NCBI RefSeq assembly: GCF_036345995.1
Contig: NZ_CP107796.1
Coordinates: 5,456,001-5,520,000 of the forward strand
Reading direction: 5' to 3'
DNA length: 64,000 nt
DNA from: Streptomyces sp. NBC_00557
Lineage (GTDB): Bacteria > Actinomycetota > Actinomycetes > Streptomycetales > Streptomycetaceae
This document shows positions 1 to 8,192 of this stretch, piece by piece; within the stretch, counting starts at the first letter, position 1; the number at the start of each line of letters is the position of its first letter. Under the pieces are notes generated by a model. The model did no database searches, was not told the DNA's origin, and saw only the letters and a program-made list of their open reading frames with translations. The position numbers and the translations under genes are program-made.

Positions 1-1
1 T

Positions 2-274
2 GAGGACGATCTGGGCGCGCTCAGCGACCAGATCGACATCGAGGCCGACGCCCTGCGCCACTGGACCCCGGCCGGTCCCGCGGCGGCACCGGGACAGCGG
101 TCCGACACCTCCACCGCGTCCGCCGCCTCGCCTGACCACGGCCCGGCGGCGCAGCGTGCCCAGTCCCGTCCGTCCCGCCCGGCCGAGGAGCAGGCCCGCC
201 AGGCGATCACCCCGCCGTCACCGCGTCTCGTCCACCCCTGGCAGAAGAAACCGCGCCCCGAGAGCACCACCTGA
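2..274 (+). CDS. C-terminal end of an unrecognised protein (partial)
   Basis: An open frame enters from the left edge and ends at TGA 272-274, giving about 90 visible residues. The tail is rich in Ala, Pro, Ser and Arg, begins EDDLGALSDQIDIEADALRHW and finishes with basic residues (HPWQKKPRPESTT). No catalytic motif or membrane segment is visible, and the low-complexity tail suggests a disordered C terminus. It is co-directional with the DegV gene 69 bp downstream. I do not recognise the family; coding is supported by GC-rich third positions and the uninterrupted frame. Confidence 0.55.
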   Translation, partial: EDDLGALSDQIDIEADALRHWTPAGPAAAPGQRSDTSTASAASPDHGPAAQRAQSRPSRPAEEQARQAITPPSPRLVHPWQKKPRPESTT

Positions 275-343
275 GCCCGACGCCCCGGGCCACCATGGGG
301 GCTGGGCTGCCGCGCGCGCACTACGGCAGGTAACCTCCAGCTC

Positions 344-1189
344 ATGTCCCGCCATGTCGCGATCGTCACCGATTCAACGGCCTACCTGCCGCCACGGACG
401 ATGGAGCGCCACGGCATCACAGCGGTGCCCCTGACCGTGGTCCTCGGCGACCAGGCACTCGAAGAGGGCACCGAGATCTCCACCCGCTCCCTGGCCCAGG
501 CACTGCAGAAGCGGCGTCCCGTCACCACCTCGCGGCCGAGCCCCGAGGTGTTCGCGGAAACCTACCGCAGAGTCGCCGAGTCCGGCGCCGACGGGATCGT
601 CTCCCTGCACCTGTCCGCCGAGCTCTCCGGCACCTACGACGCGGCCGTCCTCGCGGCGCGCGAGGCCCCGGTGCCGGTACGCGTGGTGGACACCGGGATG
701 GTCGCGATGGCCCTCGGCTTCTGCGCGGTCGCTGCGGCCGAGGCCGCGGAAGCCGGCGGCACGGTGGACGAGGCCGTCACGGCCGCCGAGAAGCGGGCGG
801 CGGGCACGTCCGCCTACTTCTACGTCGACACCCTCGACTACCTGCGCCGCGGCGGCCGCATCGGCGCCGCACAGGCCCTGCTCGGTTCCGCGCTCGCCGT
901 CAAACCCCTGCTCCAACTCGACGGCGGACGCATCGAGCTGCTCGAAAAGGTCCGTACGGCGTCCAAGGCCATCGCCCGCCTGGAGGAGATCGCCGCCGAG
1001 CGAGCGCGCGGCGCCGAGGTCGACATCGCCGTTCATCACCTCGCGGCTCCCGAGCGTGCCGCCGCGCTCGCCGACCGGCTGCGCGAACGGGTGCCGGGCC
1101 TGGCCGAACTCCACGTCAGCGAGATCGGGGCGGTGATCGGCGCGCACACCGGTCCCGGGCTGCTCGGCGCGGTGATCTCACCCCGCTGA
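344..1189 (+). CDS. DegV family fatty-acid-binding protein
   Basis: A 281-residue protein that covers the full DegV fold. DegV proteins bind a single fatty acid; homologues in Firmicutes (FakB) present it to a fatty acid kinase. Family landmarks are VTDSTAYLP (residues 8-16), the TTSRPSP loop (61-67), LSAELSGTY (90-98), VDTGMVAMALG (about 114-124), the RRGGRIG turn (168-174) and the C-terminal GAHTGPGLLG. No FakA-like kinase lies nearby, so the physiological partner is unknown. The ATG at 344 was chosen because the family always begins only a few residues before VTDST. It precedes comEA by about 100 bp on the same strand. Confidence 0.9.
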   Translation: MSRHVAIVTDSTAYLPPRTMERHGITAVPLTVVLGDQALEEGTEISTRSLAQALQKRRPVTTSRPSPEVFAETYRRVAESGADGIVSLHLSAELSGTYDAAVLAAREAPVPVRVVDTGMVAMALGFCAVAAAEAAEAGGTVDEAVTAAEKRAAGTSAYFYVDTLDYLRRGGRIGAAQALLGSALAVKPLLQLDGGRIELLEKVRTASKAIARLEEIAAERARGAEVDIAVHHLAAPERAAALADRLRERVPGLAELHVSEIGAVIGAHTGPGLLGAVISPR

Positions 1190-1290
1190 CCCTTCGCGCG
1201 GTCCGCCACATCACTCGTACGGGTGGCGGAGTTATCCACAACGGGGCGACTGTCCCCCGAAATCGACCAAGATCAACGCGAATCGACGGT

Positions 1291-2550
1291 ATGTCCCATC
1301 CTCGTCGCATGGCACTTCCATCACGTTCACGCACAGCCACTGCGACCAGCGGTCCGGGCCGTGGCCCCGCCTCCGACGGCCGCGTCCACCACCGTGGCAC
1401 CGGCCACCGCCGCTCCATCGGCCATCGCCGTGCCCGCCACCACCCGCCGGCACCGGCCGAGGAGCTGCGCCGCCGGGCGGAACTCCTCTTCGGCGAACGA
1501 GCGGTGAAGTGGCGGGAGTCGGGGAACGGGCCGCCGGACGCGGAAGGGCCCGCGAGCACGCCGACCGTGACGGCAGCGGAGCCAGTGGAGGCAGCCGAGG
1601 CAGGTGCGTCAGGCGGGGTGGCGGGCCGAGCGGCCACGGTGCCGGTCACCGGCCGGGCGTCCGGGCTGAGCCCGGCGAGGGCGATGCCGACCACGGCTGA
1701 GCCCCTCCCGACCGCGCCGGCGCACACCGGGCCGACGGATGACCCGGCGCCGGCCCCTGCACCCCAAGACGTCGAACCACCGGACGCGGCAGGCATGTCG
1801 GAGAGGGCACAGCCCGTCTTCCCCGGCTGGCGGGACCGGGCGGGGCTCGCGCTGCGGGAGCGGATGCCCGTGTGGTTGCAGACGCGGTGCGGGGTGGACA
1901 GACGGGGAGTCGTGGCGCTCGCCGTGGTGCTCGTGGCCGCCGCCGTGTTCGCCGTGCAGCACTTCTGGGCAGGGCGGACCCAATCCCTGAGCGCACCTCG
2001 AGTGGTGCGCACGGAGAAGCCCTACACCGAGGCGTCGGCTCCCTACGCAAGGAAGGAGGACGGCGTGAAAGCCGGTGCGGGCGCGGGAGTCTCGGCGACA
2101 CCGGGCGGGCAGATCGTCGTGGACGTCAGCGGCAAGGTTCGCAAACCGGGCATCCAACGGCTGCCGGCCGGCTCCCGGGTGGTCGACGCGCTGCGGGCGG
2201 CCGGCGGAGTCCGTCCGGGCGCGAGCACCGAGGGACTCAACCGGGCACGTTTCCTGACCGACGGTGAACAGATCGTCGTCGGCGCACCCGCCGGGGCGAT
2301 GGCTCCACCCGGCCCGGCGGCAGGACCGGTCACCGGACAGGCCGGAGCGGGTCCCGCCGCGCCCGTCTCCCTCAACACGGCCACGGCGGACCAGCTCGAC
2401 ACGCTGCCCGGCGTCGGCCCGGTCCTCGCTCAGCACATCATCGACTACCGCACCCGGCACGGCGGTTTCCGCTCGGTGGACGAACTGCGCGAGGTCAACG
2501 GCATCGGCGACCGCCGTTTCAACGATCTGCACAGCCTGGTGCGGCCATGA
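1291..2550 (+). CDS. comEA: ComEA family DNA-binding protein
   Basis: A 419-residue membrane-anchored protein. A long disordered Pro/Ala/Thr-rich cytoplasmic region is followed by one membrane helix at about residues 207-226, an SLBB-like domain from about 273 (GQIVVDVSGKV) and a C-terminal helix-hairpin-helix module from about 359 (NTATADQLDTLPGVGP, then REVNGIGDRRF). In competent bacteria ComEA binds incoming double-stranded DNA and hands it to ComEC. Its stop overlaps the comEC start (ATGA at 2547-2550), so the two are translationally coupled. Streptomyces is not known to be naturally competent, so the role here is uncertain. The N-terminal 200 residues are far longer than in Bacillus ComEA, and the exact start is not certain. 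Confidence 0.88.
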   Translation: MSHPRRMALPSRSRTATATSGPGRGPASDGRVHHRGTGHRRSIGHRRARHHPPAPAEELRRRAELLFGERAVKWRESGNGPPDAEGPASTPTVTAAEPVEAAEAGASGGVAGRAATVPVTGRASGLSPARAMPTTAEPLPTAPAHTGPTDDPAPAPAPQDVEPPDAAGMSERAQPVFPGWRDRAGLALRERMPVWLQTRCGVDRRGVVALAVVLVAAAVFAVQHFWAGRTQSLSAPRVVRTEKPYTEASAPYARKEDGVKAGAGAGVSATPGGQIVVDVSGKVRKPGIQRLPAGSRVVDALRAAGGVRPGASTEGLNRARFLTDGEQIVVGAPAGAMAPPGPAAGPVTGQAGAGPAAPVSLNTATADQLDTLPGVGPVLAQHIIDYRTRHGGFRSVDELREVNGIGDRRFNDLHSLVRP

Positions 2551-5500
2551 GCCGCACGATCACCGACCGGCTGCCGCGGCGCGGAAGTTCGGGCCGGCCC
2601 GCGAAGGCCGGGCGAGGAGACCCGGGGATCGGCGGCGCGAGTCGTGACCCCAAGCAGGACGGGGCCGCTCGCGGTGACCGGGCGGGGCCCCTGGACCTGC
2701 GTCTGGTGCCGCCCGCGCTCGCGGCCTGGGCCACGGCGGCCCTGACACTGGACACACCGGCGCCCTGGACGGCCGGGATCGCGAGCGCCTGCCTGGTGGG
2801 CGGAGCCCTCCTGCTGCGGGTGCGCAGACATGGCCGGGCCCGACGGCCGGTCGCGACGACGCACACGGCGGCGAACGCACCGGCGGCACTGCAGGGACCT
2901 GAGGCATCGGCGGTACGGCCGGCGGCCGACGGGCCGGCGGTGCAGATGGCACCGATCGAAGTGGCGGTACGGCCGACAGCCAACGGGCCGGCGGTGCGGA
3001 CGGCGGCGAACGCACTGGCGGCACTGCAGGCACCGGACCCGCCGGCGGCGCATGTGGCACCGAACGCACCGGCGGCACCAGCCAGTCAGTCCGGACGGCG
3101 GGCGCAGTCCGGGCGGTCGACCGGTCCGTCCGGACACAGGGCGCGTGGGCGGGCGACCGGGCGGTTCGCGTGGGCCCGTGCCTCCGTCGCCGCTGTGCTG
3201 CTCTGCGCTGCCGCGGCGGCGGCCTCGGCCGGGCTGCACGGAGCGGACCTGCGGCGCGGGCCGGTGCCCGGGCTGGCCAGCCGGTACGCGACCGTGACCG
3301 CCGAGGTCGAGGTGAGCGGTGACCCCTGGCTGAGCCGGCCGCGCGTGCGCGGTGATCACGCGGCGCCCGTGGCGGTGCTGGCCCGGGCGGAGGTGCGGCG
3401 CGTCGAGCGGAGCGACGGGTCGAGCGTGCGGACGCGGACCCCGGTGCTGCTGGTCGTCGACGCGGACGTCCCGGCACCGCAAGGAACCGCCGCTCGGACC
3501 GGTGGTTCCGCGCGGGAGGGGGACGCGGCTCTCTCCGCCGGCCTGGGCGCGCGGCCTGCACAGGGCACATGGCGTGCACAGGGCCCGCAGGAGGCACGGC
3601 AGGCCTGGCTCGGGTTGTTGCCGTCCACGCGCCTGCGGGTCGGAGGGCGGCTGGCGCCCGCGCTGAGCGGTGGCGAGCGGACCGCGGCCGTGCTGCGGGT
3701 GCGTGGCCGTCCCATACCGCGGATCGTGGCGGGGCCCAGCGGACCGCAACGGCTGGCAGGACGGCTCAGGGCCGGACTGCGGGAGGCGACCGACGGCCTG
3801 CCGGGGGACGCGCGAGCGCTCCTTCCGGGGCTCGTCGTCGGAGACACCTCACGGATCACACCCGAGCTGGACGACGCGTTCAAGGAGACGGACCTGGCGC
3901 ACACGCTGGCCGTGTCCGGCAGCAACCTCACCGTCCTGCTCGCGCTGCTCATCGGCCCGCCCGGACTGGCACAGCTGGCCGAACGCCGTGGCCTGGCCCG
4001 GCACCTCGGGCTCTCGCTGCGGGCGACCGCACTGCTGGCCGGAGTGCTCACGCTGGGATTCGTCGTCGTGTGCCGGCCCGACCCCAGCGTGCTGCGGGCG
4101 GCGGCCTGCGGCGCGGTCGCGCTGCTCGCGCTGGCCACCGGACGACGTAGAACCCTGGTTCCCGCACTGGCCACGGCAGTGCTGCTGCTGGTGCTCTACG
4201 ACCCGTGGCTGGCCCGCAGTTACGGCTTTCTGCTCTCCGTGCTGGCCACCGGCGCGCTGCTCGTCCTGGCCCCGGGCTGGAGCGAGGCACTGCGCCGCCG
4301 CCGGGTGCCTCCGAGGCTCGCCGAGGCGCTGGCAGCGGCCGCCGCGGCACAGGCGGTGTGCGCGCCGGTCACGGCGGTGCTGTCGGCGCGGGTGAGCCTG
4401 GTCGCGGTGCCGTGCAACCTGCTGGCCGAGGTGGCGGTGGCGCCGGCCACGGTGCTGGGGTTCGCGGCGCTCGTGGTGGCGCCGGTGGCGATGGCGCCCG
4501 CCAAGGCGCTGGCGTGGTGCGCGGGTTGGCCCGCCGGTTGGATCGCCCGAGTCGCCCGGACGGGCGCCGCGCTGCCTGGTGCGGGAGTCGACTGGCCGGG
4601 CAGCTGGCCGGGGGCGCTGGCGCTCGCGGCGGTCACCGTGGCCGTCGTCCTGGCCGGCCGGCGGCTGATTCGGCACCCGTGGTGGTGCGGGCTGCTCGGG
4701 GTGCTGGTGCTGCTGGCGGTGGTGCGGCCCGCGCCGCTGACCCGGGTGATCACGGGCTGGCCGCCACCGGGCTGGCGGTACGCCATGTGCGACGTGGGTC
4801 AGGGCGACGCGACCGTCCTGGCGGCGGGCGAGGGAGCCGGAGTGGTGGTGGACACCGGACCCGATCCGGCGCTGGTCGACCACTGCCTGCGGCACCTGGG
4901 CATCACCCGCGTCCCGCTGCTCGTCCTGACGCACTTCCACGCCGACCATGTCGCGGGACTGCCGGGCGTGCTGCGGGGCCGTTCGGTGGCCGTGATCGAG
5001 ACCACGGGATTCGAGGAGCCCGCCGATCAGGCCGAGTTCGTCAGAAGGGAGGCGGCGTCGCGGCACATCCCGGTCACGCGGGCCGTGGCGGGGGAGGAAC
5101 GGCGCACCGGGCCGCTGTCCTGGCAGGTCCTGTGGCCCCCGCCGGGTATCCGGCCGCCCGGGGACACACGGAGCCCGCTCTGGCCGGGCCCGGTGCCGGA
5201 GCCGGAGGATCCGAACGACGCCAGCGTCGCGATGCTGGTCCGCTCCGGCGGGCTGCGGCTGCTGTTGCTGGGCGATCTCGAACCCCCGGCCCAGCAGGCG
5301 CTGGCACGGTCACCGGTGGCGGCCGAGCTGGCCGGTGTGGACGTCATGAAGGTCGCCCATCACGGATCGGCGTATCAGGATCCGGAGCTGATACGGCTCG
5401 CGGCTCCCCGGGTAGCGCTCATCAGCTGTGGTGAGGACAACCCGTACGGACACCCGGCGCCGGCGACCGTGGCCGCGCTGCGGGCGGGCGGAGCGCTGGT

Positions 5501-5585
5501 GCTGCGCACCGACCGGGACGGAGAACTCGCGGTCGGCGGGACCGGAGGGACGGGCGGGGAGATACGGGTGGCGAGAGACCGATGA
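2547..5585 (+). CDS. comEC: ComEC/Rec2 family DNA uptake channel
   Basis: A 1012-residue polytopic membrane protein. A DNA-channel (Competence) domain contains HTLAVSGSNL near residue 451, followed by many Leu/Ala/Val-rich helices. A C-terminal metallo-beta-lactamase domain starts near residue 747 with MCDVGQGDAT, continues with LTHFHADHVAGLPG (about 794-807) and ends with VMKVAHHGSAYQDP. The metal ligands HxHxDH are intact, consistent with the proposed nuclease that degrades the non-transported strand. Between the first hydrophobic segment and the rest, residues about 105-200 are an Ala/Pro/Arg-rich, internally repetitive insertion. The gene overlaps comEA by 4 bp. Function in a genus without known natural competence is inferred only from the family. 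Confidence 0.9.
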   Translation: MSRTITDRLPRRGSSGRPAKAGRGDPGIGGASRDPKQDGAARGDRAGPLDLRLVPPALAAWATAALTLDTPAPWTAGIASACLVGGALLLRVRRHGRARRPVATTHTAANAPAALQGPEASAVRPAADGPAVQMAPIEVAVRPTANGPAVRTAANALAALQAPDPPAAHVAPNAPAAPASQSGRRAQSGRSTGPSGHRARGRATGRFAWARASVAAVLLCAAAAAASAGLHGADLRRGPVPGLASRYATVTAEVEVSGDPWLSRPRVRGDHAAPVAVLARAEVRRVERSDGSSVRTRTPVLLVVDADVPAPQGTAARTGGSAREGDAALSAGLGARPAQGTWRAQGPQEARQAWLGLLPSTRLRVGGRLAPALSGGERTAAVLRVRGRPIPRIVAGPSGPQRLAGRLRAGLREATDGLPGDARALLPGLVVGDTSRITPELDDAFKETDLAHTLAVSGSNLTVLLALLIGPPGLAQLAERRGLARHLGLSLRATALLAGVLTLGFVVVCRPDPSVLRAAACGAVALLALATGRRRTLVPALATAVLLLVLYDPWLARSYGFLLSVLATGALLVLAPGWSEALRRRRVPPRLAEALAAAAAAQAVCAPVTAVLSARVSLVAVPCNLLAEVAVAPATVLGFAALVVAPVAMAPAKALAWCAGWPAGWIARVARTGAALPGAGVDWPGSWPGALALAAVTVAVVLAGRRLIRHPWWCGLLGVLVLLAVVRPAPLTRVITGWPPPGWRYAMCDVGQGDATVLAAGEGAGVVVDTGPDPALVDHCLRHLGITRVPLLVLTHFHADHVAGLPGVLRGRSVAVIETTGFEEPADQAEFVRREAASRHIPVTRAVAGEERRTGPLSWQVLWPPPGIRPPGDTRSPLWPGPVPEPEDPNDASVAMLVRSGGLRLLLLGDLEPPAQQALARSPVAAELAGVDVMKVAHHGSAYQDPELIRLAAPRVALISCGEDNPYGHPAPATVAALRAGGALVLRTDRDGELAVGGTGGTGGEIRVARDR

Positions 5586-5618
5586 CCGGGGCCGCGGAAC
5601 GTCGACCAGACTAGGTGC

Positions 5619-6461
5619 ATGGACTCACGTCAGGCCGACGCATATCTCCGCCGGATCGGGGCGCAGCGCCCGGCGAAACCCACCAGCCGGGCACTGCACG
5701 AGCTGCATCTGCGCCATCTGCGGACGGTGCCCTTCGAGAACCTGTCGATCCACCTCGGCGAGGAGATCGTGCTGGAGGAGGAGCGGCTGCTGGACAAGCT
5801 GATCGGACGCGGGAGGGGCGGCTTCTGCTACGAACTGAACGGCGCCTTCGGCGCGTTGCTCGCCGCACTCGGCTACGAGGTGGAACTGCTCGCGGCACGC
5901 GTGTACGGCGACGAGGGGCGGCTCGGCATCCCCTACGACCATCTCGCCCTGCGGGTCGGGACGGTGGAGGGGGACACGTGGATCGCGGACGTCGGGTTCG
6001 GGACGCACAGCCACCATCCGCTGCGCTGCACCGACCGCGCGGAGCAGGCCGACCCCGGCGGGGTGTTCCGGGTGGCGGACGCCGGGCCGGACGCGGCCGG
6101 GGTACGGGGCGGCGGCTCGGCCGGCGCCGGGGACCTGGACGTCGTACGGGACGGGACGCCGCGGTACCGGCTGGAGACGCGGCCCCGGGCGCTGGGGGAC
6201 TTCGTGGCCGGCGCCTGGTGGCACAGCACCTCGCCGCTGTCGCACTTCACCCGCTCGCTGGTCTGCTCACGGCTCACCGAGGACGGCGGGAGGATCACGC
6301 TCAGCGAGCGCGAGTTGAAGACGACGGCGGTCGACGGCACGCGCGCCGCAACGGAGCTGGAGACGGACGAGGAGGTCCTGACGGCGTACCGGGAGAGGTT
6401 CGGGATCGAGCTGGACCGTGTGCCGACGGTGCGGAACCGGAGCGCGAGCCCGAACCCGTGA
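5619..6461 (+). CDS. nat: arylamine N-acetyltransferase
   Basis: A 280-residue NAT family enzyme that transfers acetyl from acetyl-CoA to arylamines or hydrazines. The catalytic triad is visible as Cys70 in RGGFCYELN, His108 in YDHLALRV and Asp124 in IADVGFG. The N-terminal PFENLSIHLG signature is present at about residues 38-47. Length matches the family. It lies 33 bp after comEC on the same strand but has no evident functional link to it. A CAGACT hexamer at 5607-5612 ends 6 nt before the ATG, so the mRNA may start at the start codon. Roles for Streptomyces NATs include xenobiotic detoxification and amide formation on aromatic amines; the substrate here is not visible. Confidence 0.92.
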   Translation: MDSRQADAYLRRIGAQRPAKPTSRALHELHLRHLRTVPFENLSIHLGEEIVLEEERLLDKLIGRGRGGFCYELNGAFGALLAALGYEVELLAARVYGDEGRLGIPYDHLALRVGTVEGDTWIADVGFGTHSHHPLRCTDRAEQADPGGVFRVADAGPDAAGVRGGGSAGAGDLDVVRDGTPRYRLETRPRALGDFVAGAWWHSTSPLSHFTRSLVCSRLTEDGGRITLSERELKTTAVDGTRAATELETDEEVLTAYRERFGIELDRVPTVRNRSASPNP

Positions 6462-6703
6462 TTGGGCTCAGTTCCGGCGCTAATGCTTGATTCCCGCTAT
6501 GGGGGAGCGAGCTCGGCGGACTTCCTGGACGTGCAGCGGTGTCCGAACTGCACCGGGACGACTGCACCGTGAGCCGGCAGTCCATGCTGGCGCGGGGCAT
6601 CGCGGTCGCCGGTCCCAGCATCCGGGTCGACCTCGGACGTGCAGATCGTGCCCAAGGGCTGACCTGGCGGTCCGGTTTCCGGGCGGTGCCGGAGAATGTG
6701 GCC
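6462..6703. other. intergenic region, no confident gene
   Basis: About 240 bp between the NAT gene and the small downstream gene. The frame of the small gene stays open upstream to a GTG at 6539, so a 136-residue product is formally possible. The extra 55 residues (for example MLARGIAVAGPSIRVDLG) match nothing I recognise and no ribosome binding site precedes 6539. I see no clear promoter or RNA structure. Confidence 0.4.
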
Positions 6704-6949
6704 GTGAGTGATGTGCGACATGTGCTGGTGCTGCCCGACCGGGACGCGGCGGAGGAGGCGGCCGAGGCGCTCGGGGAGCGGTTCGGTATCGATGAGGAGC
6801 CCCGGCTCGTGCGAGACGCGCTGGCCGGGGAGGACGACGCCGAGGACGCGCAGTGGCTGGTGGTGCTGCGGGACGAGGACGGACGGCTGGATCCGGCGGA
6901 ACTGGACGCGTTCGCCGGCGAGTGGGACGGCTGGCGCGAGGAGCCGTGA
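6704..6949 (+). CDS. small conserved hypothetical protein
   Basis: An 81-residue acidic protein starting VSDVRHVLVLPDRDAAEEAAEA and ending FAGEWDGWREEP. The composition (alternating hydrophobic strand, acidic helix, second strand QWLVVLRDEDG) suggests a small alpha/beta fold, loosely reminiscent of RraB-like proteins, but I would not assign that function. The GTG at 6704 was chosen because GGAG at 6691-6694 lies at a usable distance; the frame also remains open to 6539. The IS982 element begins 132 bp after the stop, and a 14-bp tandem repeat sits immediately after it. Confidence 0.6.
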   Translation: MSDVRHVLVLPDRDAAEEAAEALGERFGIDEEPRLVRDALAGEDDAEDAQWLVVLRDEDGRLDPAELDAFAGEWDGWREEP

Positions 6950-6951
6950 GT

Positions 6952-6993
6952 CAAGCGGTGACCGGCAAGCGGTGACCGGCAAGCCGTGACTGG
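6952..6993 (+). repeat. 14-bp tandem repeat, three copies
   Basis: CAAGCGGTGACCGG occurs at 6952-6965 and 6966-6979, and a 12/14 copy lies at 6980-6993, with a degenerate fourth copy following. It starts 3 bp after the stop codon of the small hypothetical gene, between it and the IS element. Confidence 0.85.
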
Positions 6994-7077
6994 CAGTCAT
7001 GACCGGCTCCGACACGGCGCCGCATGAGCCGCCCCCGGTCCCGCCCCCGGTCCCGGCCCCACTCCCGGCCCACGGAA

Positions 7078-8056
7078 CTAGACGAGTAAGTCCGAAGGGG
7101 CCGAGTGCATGAAGCGAGGGTCTCGTTGGTCCGTTTGTGACGACAGACCTCGAAACCCTCGCGACTGCACTGTACGTGAAGATCGATGACTCTCTGGCAG
7201 GATCGCGTCGATGGGGCCGCCCGCCGAGCCTGAGCGATGCCGAGTTGTTGACGCTGGCGGTGATGCAGGCCCTGCTCGGGTTCGTCTCCGAAGCCCGCTG
7301 GCTGCGGTTCGCCCGCGTCCATCTGGCGGCCGAGTTCCCCTACCTGCCCGGGCAGTCCGGGTACAACAAACGCCTGCGGGCCGCGAACACGCTGATCAGC
7401 AGGTTCATCCGCACCCTGGCCCGGGACAGCGACCTTTGGCACGACGACGTGTGGATCGTGGACTCCACCCCCGTGGAGTGCGCCCGCTCACGGCCCACCG
7501 CGAAGCGCTCCGACCTGGCCGGCTGGGCCGGCTACGGCTACTGCCCCTCGCACTCCCGGTTCTTCTGGGGCCTGCGTCTTCACCTTGTGTGCACCCCCGG
7601 CGGCCTCCCGATCGCCTGGGCCCTGGCCAACCCCAAAGTTGACGAACGCGAGGTGCTGGCCGACATGCTCACCGGCGACCAGGACCTACTGGCCACCCAC
7701 CCCGGACAGACCATCGTCGGCGACAAGGGCTACGTATCCAGGCACCTCGACGCCTTCATGGCCGAGCACGGCCTGACCCTGCTGCGGCCGACCTACCGCA
7801 ACATCACCCCCCGGCCCGGCGAACACCTTCTCAAGCCCATCCGTCAGCTCATCGAGTCGGTGAACGACACCCTCAAGGGCCAGCTCGACCTCGAGCGTCA
7901 CGGCGCGAGAACCCCCGCCGGCGTTCTCGCCCGTGTCGGACAACGGATCCTCGCCATGACGACCGCGATCTGGCACAACCGCAACACAGGCCGAGCCATC
8001 ACACGCTCACTGATCGCCTACGACCACTGACCAACCCTTCGGACTTACTCGTCTAG
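7078..8056 (+). mobile_element. IS982-family insertion sequence with terminal repeats and CTAG duplication
   Basis: The element spans 7082-8052 (971 bp). Its ends are perfect 18-bp inverted repeats: ACGAGTAAGTCCGAAGGG at 7082-7099, and the reverse complement at 8035-8052. CTAG flanks both sides (7078-7081 and 8053-8056) and is the probable target duplication. Because CTAG is itself palindromic, the inverted repeat can also be read as 22 bp and the exact boundary is ambiguous. One intact transposase gene fills the interior. Perfect ends and an intact frame suggest recent or still possible mobility. Confidence 0.88.
7137..8030 (+). CDS. IS982-family transposase
   Basis: A 297-residue DDE transposase. 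Likely catalytic residues are Asp109 in WIVDSTPVE, Asp196 in GDKGY and Glu240 in RQLIESVNDTLKGQ. The N-terminal region resembles IS982 transposases (MTTDLETLATALYVKIDD). The GTG at 7137 gives the conserved N terminus and lies 38 bp inside the left inverted repeat. The frame is uninterrupted. Insertion lies between two genes and disrupts neither. Confidence 0.92.
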   Translation: MTTDLETLATALYVKIDDSLAGSRRWGRPPSLSDAELLTLAVMQALLGFVSEARWLRFARVHLAAEFPYLPGQSGYNKRLRAANTLISRFIRTLARDSDLWHDDVWIVDSTPVECARSRPTAKRSDLAGWAGYGYCPSHSRFFWGLRLHLVCTPGGLPIAWALANPKVDEREVLADMLTGDQDLLATHPGQTIVGDKGYVSRHLDAFMAEHGLTLLRPTYRNITPRPGEHLLKPIRQLIESVNDTLKGQLDLERHGARTPAGVLARVGQRILAMTTAIWHNRNTGRAITRSLIAYDH

Positions 8057-8162
8057 CTCGCCGAGCCCCGGCTCCCCAAGCCCCGCCCGTCCCGTCCCCG
8101 GCTGCCCCCGAGGCCTGCTCCGGGTGCGGTCAGGGTGCGGTCAGGGGCTGGGGGAGGCCTGG

Positions 8163-8185
8163 TTGTCAGTGCCGCGTGGGATGCT
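8163..8185 (+). promoter_or_regulatory. candidate PafBC-type (RecA-NDp) promoter of holA
   Basis: TTGTCAGTG at 8163-8171, eight bases, then GATGCT at 8180-8185. This fits the LexA-independent DNA-damage promoter motif tTGTCRgtg-N8-TAnnnT known from mycobacteria, with one mismatch in the -10 hexamer. The ATG of holA follows 7 nt after the hexamer, so the mRNA may be leaderless. Confidence 0.55.
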
Positions 8186-8192
8186 GTGAGCG

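Noticed and set aside
6539..6949. 136-residue version of the small gene
   Set aside because: The added 55 residues lack a ribosome binding site and do not look conserved; the GTG at 6704 is simpler.
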